DNA from: an uncultured Bartonella sp.
Lineage (GTDB): Bacteria > Pseudomonadota > Alphaproteobacteria > Rhizobiales > Rhizobiaceae
DNA length: 64,000 nt
Direction: 5' to 3'
NCBI GenBank assembly: GCA_946478235.1
Contig: CAMLBF010000003.1
Coordinates: 1-64,000 of the forward strand
Both the position numbers and the translations under genes were made by a program. The notes under the pieces are model-generated. The model had not been told where the DNA came from. It saw only the letters and a program-made list of their open reading frames with translations, and searched no databases. Of the stretch, positions 48,017 through 56,775 are shown in pieces; the stretch's first letter is position 1; every line of letters starts with the position of its first letter.

Positions 48017-49711
48017 ATGGCCAATTTTGGCGGCTGGTTTCTGATAAAACTAAAACGCTTATTGATTTATATCATTGGGGGCATAGTTATCCTGGCCATT
48101 CTGGCAGTGGGTGGCTTTTATATGGCTGCACCATACCTCAATAGCTTTGTTTCTAATGAACTCAACAAACGTGGCGTCAAAGCAGACCAATCAGATGTCA
48201 GCGTCATGGGTAACATCAATCTTAAAAATGTTACCTTACCAACGCCTGAAGGCATTTCGGTAACAATTGGTGCAATATCCGGTCGCCCACCAGTATCAGT
48301 GATGCCGGGGTCTTTTACCATTCATGACCTTGTTCTTAAGCGTGAAAATATTCAGGTTCATATCCCTGAAATGACGCTTGATGGTGTTGTGTTGAAAGAT
48401 AAGGACACAACAATTGAATCACACGTTTTGCAGGCATTAATGCGGGTTGGCCTATCATCGGTCAACGCACCTAATATTGAAGTTTCGTTGACTGGTAAAA
48501 ATGGTGCAACAGAAAAACTGATGGTCAAAGGTTTTTGGCTTTCTGGTCTTAAAAATGGCGCTATTGGGTCTGTTGGTATAGCAGGCATGAACACCAATAT
48601 TGATCTGGCTGCGCAAACAAGTGATAACAATGATGGTTTGCAGCTAGTTGGTCAAAGCAGCGCAATGGAAGCACGCGATATCGATATCGGTTACGCCTAT
48701 TCAATCCTTGCAGGAAAAATTAAGCCGGATAACGTTGGTCGTACCGTTGTTGGACCAGTACAACTTGGTGACATTGTCATTAATCTCTTCGAAGGGAAAA
48801 GCCGTCACGCGCATTTTGCATTAAGCACATTCAAAACCAGTGGTTTAAAGATGCACCCAATGCAAAATATTCCTGAAGAGCTTGCTAAAAACTATCTTGC
48901 CGCGAAAAAAAGTGGCGATGAAAAAGCCGAAAAAGCAGCACGTAACGCTTTAATCATAACCGTTGTTTCTGCAATTACGTCGGTTGATGCCGAAATTGAA
49001 AAGGCTGATATTGATCTACCAAACATCAAAGCGAAATTGAATTCATTCAAGTTATCTCCACGTGAATGGAACCAGCCAGTTCCTGAAAGCCTATTGGTTT
49101 CATTGGATAATTTGTCGCTCAACACGGCAGAAATGCCCCAGAAAGATTTCGTTATTTTAAAAAATATGGGGTACGAAACTCTTGATCTATCGGGTAAAAT
49201 TGACTTTGCCTATAATCCGTCCAAGAAAACGCTTATGCTGAATACTATTTCTTTTGACGCAAAAGATATCGGTTCAGGTGAAATGTCGGCAAAAATCGTC
49301 GATGTTGATTCAAAATTGTTCTCTGGTGATAAAGATGCAACCGTTGAGGCTGCCAATCAGATTGGTATTATAGACGGAAATATGCGCTATTCGGATTTAG
49401 GTTTTATTGATAAGTTTTTCACTTATCTAGCCAATAGTTTGAATGATAACAAACATGACCTAAAAAAAGAGCTATATGATGACTTTTATGTCGTTATGAC
49501 GAAAAGCCCTGTTATGTTGCTCAAAGATCATGAAGAAGCACAAAAAATTTCAGATGCTTTTGGTGCCTTTGCGAAAAAACCGGGAACGTTGAAAATATCG
49601 ATCAAGGCGAAAGATGCAAAAGGTTTGACTGCAACAGATCTTGAAACCGCCCTACAAAACGACCTTTCTTCTGCTTTAAACAAGGTCGATCTGACAGTGG
49701 AAAATCAATAA
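48017..49711 (+). CDS. AsmA-like envelope protein, second of the pair
   Basis: A 564-residue protein with an N-terminal membrane helix (about 15-37, LLIYIIGGIVILAILAVGGFYM) and a periplasmic region made mostly of short strands and amphipathic stretches, the general plan of AsmA-like or intermembrane-bridge proteins. The C-terminal KKPGTLKISIKAKDAKGL and closing LNKVDLTVENQ parallel the first protein's end, so the two are paralogues. The gene follows it by 15 bp, and a strong terminator comes about 45 bp after this stop, making a two-gene operon. Function is unknown; envelope lipid traffic is a guess. Confidence 0.6.
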   Translation: MANFGGWFLIKLKRLLIYIIGGIVILAILAVGGFYMAAPYLNSFVSNELNKRGVKADQSDVSVMGNINLKNVTLPTPEGISVTIGAISGRPPVSVMPGSFTIHDLVLKRENIQVHIPEMTLDGVVLKDKDTTIESHVLQALMRVGLSSVNAPNIEVSLTGKNGATEKLMVKGFWLSGLKNGAIGSVGIAGMNTNIDLAAQTSDNNDGLQLVGQSSAMEARDIDIGYAYSILAGKIKPDNVGRTVVGPVQLGDIVINLFEGKSRHAHFALSTFKTSGLKMHPMQNIPEELAKNYLAAKKSGDEKAEKAARNALIITVVSAITSVDAEIEKADIDLPNIKAKLNSFKLSPREWNQPVPESLLVSLDNLSLNTAEMPQKDFVILKNMGYETLDLSGKIDFAYNPSKKTLMLNTISFDAKDIGSGEMSAKIVDVDSKLFSGDKDATVEAANQIGIIDGNMRYSDLGFIDKFFTYLANSLNDNKHDLKKELYDDFYVVMTKSPVMLLKDHEEAQKISDAFGAFAKKPGTLKISIKAKDAKGLTATDLETALQNDLSSALNKVDLTVENQ

Positions 49712-49756
49712 ATTACTGCGGCAAAAGACTTTGCCGTGTTCTGTGTAAAGCTTAAG

Positions 49757-49794
49757 AAACCTGCTCTTTACAGTTATGGCAAGAGCAGGTTTTT
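49757..49794 (+). terminator. Intrinsic terminator after the AsmA-like pair
   Basis: AAACCTGCTCTT pairs with AAGAGCAGGTTTT across a 12-base loop, followed by T residues, about 45 bp after the stop. Confidence 0.9.
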
Positions 49795-50079
49795 CATTTG
49801 ATTTTTTATTTGATAATTACGGTTGGTCGCGCTTCAACTCTAGTTGAAATAAAAGGCGAGTTCAACCAACGCATCAATATAAAAGCACGCAATTGTTCTT
49901 CAATTTTGGAGCTTCTAACTTAGGATCTTCCTATTTGAGAGCTTTTAATTTGAGGTCTTTCATCTTGCTGATTTTTGAACAAAATCGGCATCATATAATC
50001 AACGCGGTAATGATGCGGTACTACATGCCCCATTAAAATAATAGTCTTTTAGAAAATATTGCTTTTATAAGTTAATTCC
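49795..50079. other. Spacer with a 29-bp degenerate repeat
   Basis: Two diverged 29-bp units lie at about 49908-49936 and 49937-49966 (GAGCTTCTAACTT- and GAGCTTTTAATTT-like). Otherwise nothing is recognised up to the nhaA leader. Confidence 0.5.
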
Positions 50080-50163
50080 AATAGGAGTAGTTCAGGGTGT
50101 CCTATAAATGGTTATAGGTCAGGTAATAAGCTAGGTCGGGCCGCCAGCTCTGCGGAGCCTATT
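50080..50163 (+). promoter_or_regulatory. Structured nhaA leader, candidate cation riboswitch
   Basis: AATAGG (50080-50085) pairs with CCTATT (50158-50163) directly before the ATG, closing a loop. Within it, CCTATAA and TTATAGG (50101-50118) form a hairpin, and GCTC-TGCG-GAGC (50147-50158) buries the Shine-Dalgarno GGAG. The second helix shares one base with the outer one, so the two may be alternatives. Known lithium/sodium-responsive RNAs (nhaA-I and nhaA-II motifs) lie upstream of nhaA genes; membership of either is not proven here. Confidence 0.55.
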
Positions 50164-51510
50164 ATGCCAGTTTCAGACCCTGATGAGCCAACACATCGTC
50201 ATCACTCTTTTCTCAAAGTAATTGTCGTATCCATTGCTTCCAGCCTTCACAAACCCTTTATCGGCGGAGTTGTGTTATTAATTGCAGCGGTCGTTGCACT
50301 TATATTAGCAAACTCGCATTTTTCAGATTTTTACGAGACTTTTTGGAACAAGCCCATCTGCCTGAACTGGAATGGTTTTACCTTCTGTCCAAATATGCAT
50401 TTCGTTATCAACGATGTTCTGATGACACTCTTTTTTCTTGTGACGGGCGTTGAAATACGCAGTGAAATGCATGATGGCGCTCTTTCCAATATCAAACAAG
50501 CAAGCCTACCAATTATGGCGGCTATCGGTGGTGTTTGTTTTCCGGCAATGATTTATTCCGTGTTCAATTATGCTAGCACCGCTTTTTACGGTTGGGCTGT
50601 TCCGACTGCAACAGATATTGCCTTTGCCGTTGGCATTTTGTCGCTTTTGGGATCAGGCATTCCCAATAATCTCAGAATTGTTCTGTTATCACTCGCGGTT
50701 ATTGATGACATTATTGCCGTCATCATCATCGCTCTATTCTATTCAGGACACCTTAATACCTATGGCATTTTCATCGGCTTAGTTGGCATTCTATTAATCG
50801 TTTTGCTGCAAAGATTGAAAATCTCATCGTTTCTGCCCTATTTGTTTTCAGGTGTTATTGTTTGGGCTGGATTGTTTATTTTAGGTGTACACCCTTCTCT
50901 TACAGGTATTATCCTTGGCTTACTCACGCCGGTTTTGCCATACCAAAAGAACAAGACTAAAATCTCTTACAAATTTGCCAAGGTAACAGACGGCAAGAAA
51001 CAATGTTATTCAAAACCAAATGCATTAGAAGAAACCGTCGATAAAACTTCTACCCCCGTTGAAAAAGCGCCAGCATCGGAAATAAAACATAAACTCACAC
51101 CATGGGTAACATTTCTTATTATGCCGCTTTTCGCATTGGCAAATGCGGGGGTAAACTTTTCAGGTGTCAACTTTTCTGCGCCACATACAACCACGATTAT
51201 CATGGGGGTTATTGTTGGTTTGGTTGTTGGAAAACCAATCGGGATTATTACAGTCTCCCTGCTCTCTGTAAAAATTGGACTTTGTCGTCTTCCTAATAAA
51301 GTTGATTTTTCTGGCATGATTTTGGTTGGCTCACTTGCCGGTATTGGTTTTACCATGGCGATCTTTACAGCCATGTTGGCTTTTCCTGATATTCAAAATC
51401 TTGAGGCAGCCAAGATAGGTGTGTTAAGCGGCTCACTCATTTCCGCCTGTATCGGTTTAGCCTATGGATTGATTTATCTGTTAATGTCTAACCGCTCTAA
51501 CAAACAGTGA
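50164..51510 (+). CDS. nhaA: Na+/H+ antiporter NhaA
   Basis: NhaA expels Na+ or Li+ in exchange for protons across the inner membrane. Membrane helices run throughout its 448 residues, with the ion-binding Asp-Asp pair in LAVIDDIIAVIIIALFY, PTATDIAFAVGILSLLGSG, and the unwound-helix region GIGFTMAIFTAMLAF. An extra hydrophilic insert of about 45 residues (near 270-315, Lys/Ser/Glu-rich) makes it longer than E. coli NhaA (388). The ATG at 50164 has GGAG six bases upstream, inside a hairpin of the leader. Confidence 0.95.
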   Translation: MPVSDPDEPTHRHHSFLKVIVVSIASSLHKPFIGGVVLLIAAVVALILANSHFSDFYETFWNKPICLNWNGFTFCPNMHFVINDVLMTLFFLVTGVEIRSEMHDGALSNIKQASLPIMAAIGGVCFPAMIYSVFNYASTAFYGWAVPTATDIAFAVGILSLLGSGIPNNLRIVLLSLAVIDDIIAVIIIALFYSGHLNTYGIFIGLVGILLIVLLQRLKISSFLPYLFSGVIVWAGLFILGVHPSLTGIILGLLTPVLPYQKNKTKISYKFAKVTDGKKQCYSKPNALEETVDKTSTPVEKAPASEIKHKLTPWVTFLIMPLFALANAGVNFSGVNFSAPHTTTIIMGVIVGLVVGKPIGIITVSLLSVKIGLCRLPNKVDFSGMILVGSLAGIGFTMAIFTAMLAFPDIQNLEAAKIGVLSGSLISACIGLAYGLIYLLMSNRSNKQ

Positions 51511-51943
51511 CAAAAATAGCCGTCAATGCGCGACTATTGTTCTTTAAAGTGTCTGCTTATTAAGCATATTAACGCTGCTTATTATTATGTTGATATCACT
51601 ACCAAGACAATAGATTGACGTTATCGGACTATCTTAACGCATTTTCGTGTCAAATTTTGACGTAAAATTTTCCTTTTAGATTTCGCTGTCAAATTTCACT
51701 GGTGAATATTGGTCAGACTTTTTCGTCGAACTTCTCTTAAAACTTTTTCCCAAAATCCCTAGCAGAAATCTCTATCCGAAACCTTTTCTCGAAACCTCTT
51801 ACTGAAATCTCTTGTCGAAATTTGAAACAGCTCTGCATCTGCGTTTCCAAATAATTGCCTTGAAGCCGTAAAATCCCAAATGCCCCAATGATCCGTTAAG
51901 CATTTTCATTGCTTTTGTTCAAAAGAACATTTAGTGAACAAAT
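51511..51943. other. Spacer with 13-bp tandem repeats
   Basis: This holds a degenerate array of period 13 (51728-51818, seven units). No gene is recognised. Confidence 0.55.
51728..51818. repeat. Degenerate 13-bp tandem repeat, seven units
   Basis: The phase is exact over seven units starting at 51728, 51741, 51754, 51767, 51780, 51793 and 51806. The core is AAxCTCTTxxCGA. Adjacent units differ at about three to five positions. Confidence 0.75.
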
Positions 51944-53173
51944 ATGGAAAAGACCCTAAAGCGAAAGTTAGCGATTCTTGCCGATGCCGCCAAATATGAT
52001 GCATCTTGTGCATCTAGTGGTTCAACACGCGGTTCCAATAATAAACAAGGTTTAGGCTCAACCGCGAATATGGGAATTTGCCATTCATTTACGCCAGATG
52101 GACGATGTATTTCGCTATTAAAAATTCTATTGACCAATTTTTGCATTTTCGACTGTGCTTATTGTGTCAATCGGTCTTCTAGCAATGTCGAGCGCGCGCG
52201 GTTTACCGCCGATGAAGTAATTTTCCTAACACTCGAATTTTATCGCCGCAATTATATCGAGGGGTTGTTTTTATCATCTGGTATCATTCGTTCGGCAGAT
52301 GCAACAATGGAAGAATTGGTAAAAATTGCCCGCGATCTTCGGTTAAAACATCACTTTTCCGGCTACATTCATTTAAAAACTATCCCTGATGCTTCCCCGT
52401 TATTAATAGAAGAAGCGGGATTGTATGCGGATAGACTATCGGTCAATGTAGAACTCCCTACCGAAAAAAGCATTCAACAATTAGCGCCGCAAAAACAGGT
52501 AACCACCATTCGGCAGGCAATGGCCAATGTGCGTGTGCATATTGAAGATGCCAAAGATCGTACCCTACAATCGAAGTTACAGAAAAAGTTTGCACCTGCT
52601 GGGCAATCAACGCAAATGATTATTGGTGCTGATGGGGCTAATGACGCGACCATTTTGCAATCGAGTGCCACATTATATACCGGATATCGATTGAAACGGG
52701 TTTATTATTCGGCTTTTAGCCCAATACCGGACGCATCTAGTATTTTGCCGATAATAAAGCCGCCTTTATTGCGTGAGCATAGGCTTTACCAAGCCGATTG
52801 GTTGTTTCGCTTTTATGGCTTTCAAATGGAAGAGCTAACAAACAACCAAACAAATGGCATGCTTGATCTGGATTTTGACCCGAAATTGGCTTGGGCTTTA
52901 AACAACAGGCACCGTTTTCCGGTTGATGTCAATCGTGCAGACAAAGAGATGCTTTTGCGAATCCCAGGAATGGGCGTACGCAATGTTAAGCGGATATTGA
53001 TGGCGCGGCGTTTCAAGCGTTTGACATTGGATGATTTGCAAGCCTTCCATCTTTCTCTAGCCAAGTTAAAGCCATTTATCATTGCAGATCAATGGTCTCC
53101 CACGCATCTGATCGACAGTGCCAAGCTTGCCGAACGCTTTCGCCCAAAACCAAAACAATTGGAATTATTTTGA
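51944..53173 (+). CDS. Radical SAM protein linked to UdgX (putative DNA repair)
   Basis: A 409-residue radical SAM enzyme with the cluster motif in TNFCIFDCAYCVNR (C-x3-C-x2-C) near residue 70 and a C-terminal helix-hairpin-helix (FPVDVNRADKEMLLRIPGMGVRNVKRIL) that would bind DNA. This is the family annotated as DNA modification/repair radical SAM proteins occurring beside UdgX. It precedes the UdgX-type gene by 2 bp, so the two are made together. The substrate lesion is unknown. The ATG at 51944 has no strong ribosome-binding site. Confidence 0.88.
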   Translation: MEKTLKRKLAILADAAKYDASCASSGSTRGSNNKQGLGSTANMGICHSFTPDGRCISLLKILLTNFCIFDCAYCVNRSSSNVERARFTADEVIFLTLEFYRRNYIEGLFLSSGIIRSADATMEELVKIARDLRLKHHFSGYIHLKTIPDASPLLIEEAGLYADRLSVNVELPTEKSIQQLAPQKQVTTIRQAMANVRVHIEDAKDRTLQSKLQKKFAPAGQSTQMIIGADGANDATILQSSATLYTGYRLKRVYYSAFSPIPDASSILPIIKPPLLREHRLYQADWLFRFYGFQMEELTNNQTNGMLDLDFDPKLAWALNNRHRFPVDVNRADKEMLLRIPGMGVRNVKRILMARRFKRLTLDDLQAFHLSLAKLKPFIIADQWSPTHLIDSAKLAERFRPKPKQLELF

Positions 53174-53175
53174 GC

Positions 53176-54621
53176 ATGAAGACCGTACATTTATGCGAGA
53201 AAGGTAATTTTAATGTGTGGCGGGAGCAAGCACGCGCTTTAATCTATGCTGCTATTCCACCAGAAGAGATTATCTGGACATATGATGATAATCCGTCATT
53301 ATTTGCGTCTGAAAATTCAACGCCCGAAAATACTTCGAACTCAAGGATTTGTGTTTCGAAAAAATTCTTATCCATTGCCGATCAAGTCATTTGTCATAAG
53401 GGCGATGATACACCGGCTTTGCTCTATCGTTTATTGTTTCGGTTGCAAGACGATAAAGAGCTTCTCGACAAACTTTATGACAAGGATATGATTGATGCTT
53501 TAAGCCGACAAAAAGCAGTCAGCCATGATATTCATCATATGCATGCATTTGTGCGCTTTAAAGAAATTGCATCCATTGATGACCGGCGGTGTTTTACAGC
53601 TTGGTATGAACCACAGCATTTTATTATCCAGAAGGCTGCACCATTCTTTTGCAAACGCTTTAGCGATATGGATTGGCAAATTTTGACACCGAAAGGATGT
53701 GCATATTTTTTTCGGCAAAATTTAACACTGGGAAAGGCTGTCGACCGCGAGCCACCATTGCATGATACTACGGAAGAGCTTTGGAAAACTTATTTTTCCA
53801 ATATATTTAACCCAGCGCGGGTAAAGCTCAAAACCATGCAAAATCATATGCCGAAGAAATTTTGGCGCAATTTACCGGAAGCAACAATCATCAATGATTT
53901 GGTAGAAGGTGCTCAAGCGCGTGTAGAAGCCATGCAAGCACAACAATTGAGTGAAGCACCGCTTTTTCACCAGCGGTTGCAAATGCGGCAAGAACCCTTG
54001 CATATTCCGGAAGACATACAATCATTGGACGACCTACGACAAAACATAAAAGTATGTCAGCGTTGTCCAATTCATTGCAATGCAACGCAGGCTGTCTGTG
54101 GTGAAGGCCCTGCACATGCCGATATCATGGTTATTGGTGAACAACCAGGTGACCGCGAAGATCTTGTTGGCAAACCATTTATTGGTCCCGCAGGACAGCT
54201 ATTCGATCAAGTTGCGCAAGAGATTGGGCTTGATCGCAAGCAAATTTATGTCACCAATGCTGTAAAGCACTTTAAATATGAAATGAGGGGTAAAAAGCGC
54301 ATTCATAACACGGCCAATCGCAGCGAGATTAAGCATTGTCGTTGGTGGCTATTGAAAGAAATAGCATTGATTAAACCCAAGCTCGTTGTAACGATGGGAA
54401 AAACCGCGTTTTTTTCTGTGACAGAACAAATGCCTGCAATGTCGGAAATTCAGGGAAAAATAGCGACCCCACCGACAATGCCACCAATTCTACCGACTGT
54501 GCACCCATCATATCTATTGCGAATTAAAGACCAGAAGTTTTATCCAGAACAATTGATGCATTTCAAAAATAACCTGCTTTTGGCGATGCAGACGATTCAC
54601 CAATTAAGCAACGGTTTGTGA
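53176..54621 (+). CDS. udgX: DUF4130-UdgX fusion, uracil-DNA-binding protein
   Basis: A 481-residue two-domain protein. The N-terminal half (about 1-250, FKEIASIDDRRCFTAWYEPQHFI, DWQILTPKGCAYF) is the DUF4130 module. The C-terminal half (about 280-470) is a UDG-superfamily domain with GEQPGDREDLVGKPFIGPAG (motif 1) and VHPSYLLRI (motif 2). Between them, KKRIHNTANRSEI carries the His that in UdgX forms a covalent bond to uracil-containing DNA, within the KxRIH loop. It probably captures or processes uracil sites with the radical SAM enzyme. The ATG at 53176 is preferred; an open frame from 53092 overlaps the radical SAM gene. Confidence 0.9.
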   Translation: MKTVHLCEKGNFNVWREQARALIYAAIPPEEIIWTYDDNPSLFASENSTPENTSNSRICVSKKFLSIADQVICHKGDDTPALLYRLLFRLQDDKELLDKLYDKDMIDALSRQKAVSHDIHHMHAFVRFKEIASIDDRRCFTAWYEPQHFIIQKAAPFFCKRFSDMDWQILTPKGCAYFFRQNLTLGKAVDREPPLHDTTEELWKTYFSNIFNPARVKLKTMQNHMPKKFWRNLPEATIINDLVEGAQARVEAMQAQQLSEAPLFHQRLQMRQEPLHIPEDIQSLDDLRQNIKVCQRCPIHCNATQAVCGEGPAHADIMVIGEQPGDREDLVGKPFIGPAGQLFDQVAQEIGLDRKQIYVTNAVKHFKYEMRGKKRIHNTANRSEIKHCRWWLLKEIALIKPKLVVTMGKTAFFSVTEQMPAMSEIQGKIATPPTMPPILPTVHPSYLLRIKDQKFYPEQLMHFKNNLLLAMQTIHQLSNGL

Positions 54622-54888
54622 CGCGAGTTTAGGGCTTCATTCAATCACCGCTTTGTGATGACACGCCAATAAATATCTTAAAGTACTTTGGTTTTAACAA
54701 TAACCATTTGTTCTCATTGTATTTATTAAGCATCAAACTTTCGTGATCTTTACATTTAATTGTGATTTGAGATTACGCCTCTGCATGACGATATAAGCAC
54801 TCAGAGAATGCTGGTTTTGAATTTAGCATTCAAAATATTCAACAAATGCCTTGTTATTTACGAAGGCATTAGAACTGCGGAGAAGAAA

Positions 54889-55194
54889 ATGAAAAAAATA
54901 ATTATGATTGCAGCAGCAAGTTTAATGGCAATTGGTAGCGCAAACGCTGGCAACGCTTTTGGTGATGGCTCACCTGAAAATCATTATATCGCTGGAAAAG
55001 TTAGCCACTCTGGTGTCAATAACGAGTTAACCGGCAATTCGAGAGCTTATACAAGAGCAAACGGATTTGGTGGCGGTTCTGTTGAAGACAGTTATGTTAT
55101 TGGACATGAGAAAAAATCTGGACTTTCTAAACACGGTGTCCCTGCAAGTGAAATGGCACATTCTGATGATGGTTCGCCGGTTAACCATCGCTAA
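54889..55194 (+). CDS. Small exported protein with internal GSPxNHY-type repeats
   Basis: A 101-residue protein with a clear signal peptide (KKIIMIAAASLMAIGSANA, cut after ANA). The mature 80 residues contain three related segments: FGDGSPENHYIAGK, FGGGSVEDSYVIGHE and a terminal DDGSPVNHR. No Cys is present. No family was recognised. The ATG at 54889 has a strong GGAG; the frame extends upstream to 54808 without a start site. A strong terminator follows, so it is a single-gene unit. It may be a secreted or envelope factor; nothing more can be said. Confidence 0.65.
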   Translation: MKKIIMIAAASLMAIGSANAGNAFGDGSPENHYIAGKVSHSGVNNELTGNSRAYTRANGFGGGSVEDSYVIGHEKKSGLSKHGVPASEMAHSDDGSPVNHR

Positions 55195-55225
55195 TAACTT
55201 CAATAATACATTGCGGTATTTATCC

Positions 55226-55254
55226 AAAAGCCGACCATTTGGTCGGCTTTTTTT
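55226..55254 (+). terminator. Intrinsic terminator after the small exported protein
   Basis: AAAAGCCGACC and GGTCGGCTTTT flank ATTT, followed by a run of T. It begins 32 bp after the stop. Confidence 0.95.
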
Positions 55255-55881
55255 AGTTTGTCTTAAAAGAATTTTCCATAAAACACTTAATTTCAGTGTC
55301 TTTATTAAATAGCTGAATTGGTAAAATTGTTATTTTTTTTACCATATAAACAAGCATAAAACTATTTTATCAGCATATTTTATTTTTTTATCTTGAAATT
55401 TATTTACTGAATAAAATCGATTAAATTAAAAATTTGTTGTATAATTTTTATACAATATCGCGTGCAAACAATATTAAATTTTTAAATAAATTTTTAAAAT
55501 TTTTTAATTTAAATCAATTTTAAATAAAAATTTATTTTTAATTATATGTATACAAGCTGTATACAAAATATATTATTTTTTAATTACAACAATGTTTATT
55601 TATTTTTATTTATTTTAAAAAAATATAAAATATTTACGTTTTTTACTTATGATATTTTACCTTGTAATTTTGCATTATTACTTTAATTTAGTGAGAAAAT
55701 AGTGTATTTATGATCTGGTTATTTAAAATATACGCTTTATATAGCTATTATATGATTCTTGAATGTTTTTAGTTTCTGATAAAGCTGTTTGAATTGAATA
55801 ATTGAACCGGCAATATTTTTTCTGACACGAAATACATTCAAATTTAAAGCAACTATTATATTTGGAACAACCTTTATTATC
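55255..55881. other. Extremely AT-rich spacer with TTGTATAA-type inverted repeats
   Basis: Over 600 bp with very little G or C. Two exact inverted repeats stand out: TTGTATAA-TTT-TTATACAA (55437-55455) and TGTATACA-AGC-TGTATACA (55547-55565). They resemble each other and could bind one regulator, for example the NAD regulator encoded next door. No DnaA-box cluster was seen. Confidence 0.5.
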
Positions 55882-56775
55882 ATGTCGGCAGGCCAATCGA
55901 ATATTGAACTTATCGCGGTGCTAGTCGCAGTCAACAATAGTACTCCTAAAGTTATGACTGTTAATGCAGGAAAAGCCCTGCCCTCTGGCCCGTTTGAATT
56001 TAAACATGACAGTTTGCAAGCGGGATTGCGTGATTGGGTTGGTCAACAAACTGGTCACCCAATAGGATTTCTCGAGCAACTCTATACATTTGCGGATCGC
56101 AACCGTATTCCAGAAATGTCTGATAAAAGGACGATATCCATCGGTTATTTAGGTCTTGTGCTGGAAAATGCCGGATATTCGCCAAAAATCGAATGGCATG
56201 ACTGGTATGAGCATTTCCCTTGGGATGACTGCCGTCATGGTAAGCACCCTTGTGTTGATAAAATTATTGATGCTTTACTCGAATGGTCGGAAAAAGATCC
56301 AGAAAACAGAGAAACACGCCGTAAGCGGATAGCTTTCCTCTTCGGCATTGATGGCTATAACTGGAATGAAGACTATATTTTGCAGCGTTATGAACTACTT
56401 TATGAAGCTGGTTTAATTGCAGAAGCTGGCGGAAATCTCGATGCTGGCGTTCCAATGTTTGCAGACCATCGCAGAATATTGGCAACAGCAATTGCCCGGT
56501 TGAGAACCAATATCAAATATAAAGCGATCGTCTTCGAGCTTATGCCGAAAAAGTTCACTTTGTTACAACTTCAACAAGCTGTTGAAGCGATTATTGGTCG
56601 TCGCCTCCATAAACCTAATTTCCGTCGTATGACAGAACAACAGGGCGTCATTGAAGAAACGGGTGAGCGTGAACGCGATACAGGCGGCAGACCTGCAAAA
56701 CTCTATCGCTACCGGCAAGAAGTTCTTGAAGCACGCGAAATATCCGGTTCAAAATTACCAATAGCGCGGTATTAA
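55882..56775 (+). CDS. NrtR/NadQ-type NAD metabolism regulator (NUDIX-like, winged helix)
   Basis: A 297-residue protein. The N-terminal part (IELIAVLVAVNNSTPKVMTVN, then GLRDWVGQQTGHPIGFLEQLYTFADRNR) is a NUDIX-like domain without the catalytic NUDIX box, and the C-terminal part (KFTLLQLQQAVEAIIGRRLHKPNFRRM, then TGGRPAKLYRYR) is a winged helix. This is the plan of alphaproteobacterial regulators that repress NAD synthesis genes in response to nucleotide ligands. No nad genes are in the window. The ATG at 55882 lacks a clear site. A 9-bp-stem hairpin (56783-56807) follows the stop. Confidence 0.8.
   Translation: MSAGQSNIELIAVLVAVNNSTPKVMTVNAGKALPSGPFEFKHDSLQAGLRDWVGQQTGHPIGFLEQLYTFADRNRIPEMSDKRTISIGYLGLVLENAGYSPKIEWHDWYEHFPWDDCRHGKHPCVDKIIDALLEWSEKDPENRETRRKRIAFLFGIDGYNWNEDYILQRYELLYEAGLIAEAGGNLDAGVPMFADHRRILATAIARLRTNIKYKAIVFELMPKKFTLLQLQQAVEAIIGRRLHKPNFRRMTEQQGVIEETGERERDTGGRPAKLYRYRQEVLEAREISGSKLPIARY

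Noticed and set aside
50101-50160. Possible tRNA in the GC-richer patch before nhaA
   Set aside because: It does not give a cloverleaf with acceptor and T arms; it fits a leader structure better.
55255-55881. Possible replication origin in the AT-rich tract
   Set aside because: No cluster of TTATCCACA-like boxes and no replication genes are nearby; a single perfect box exists only at 33547-33555, far away.
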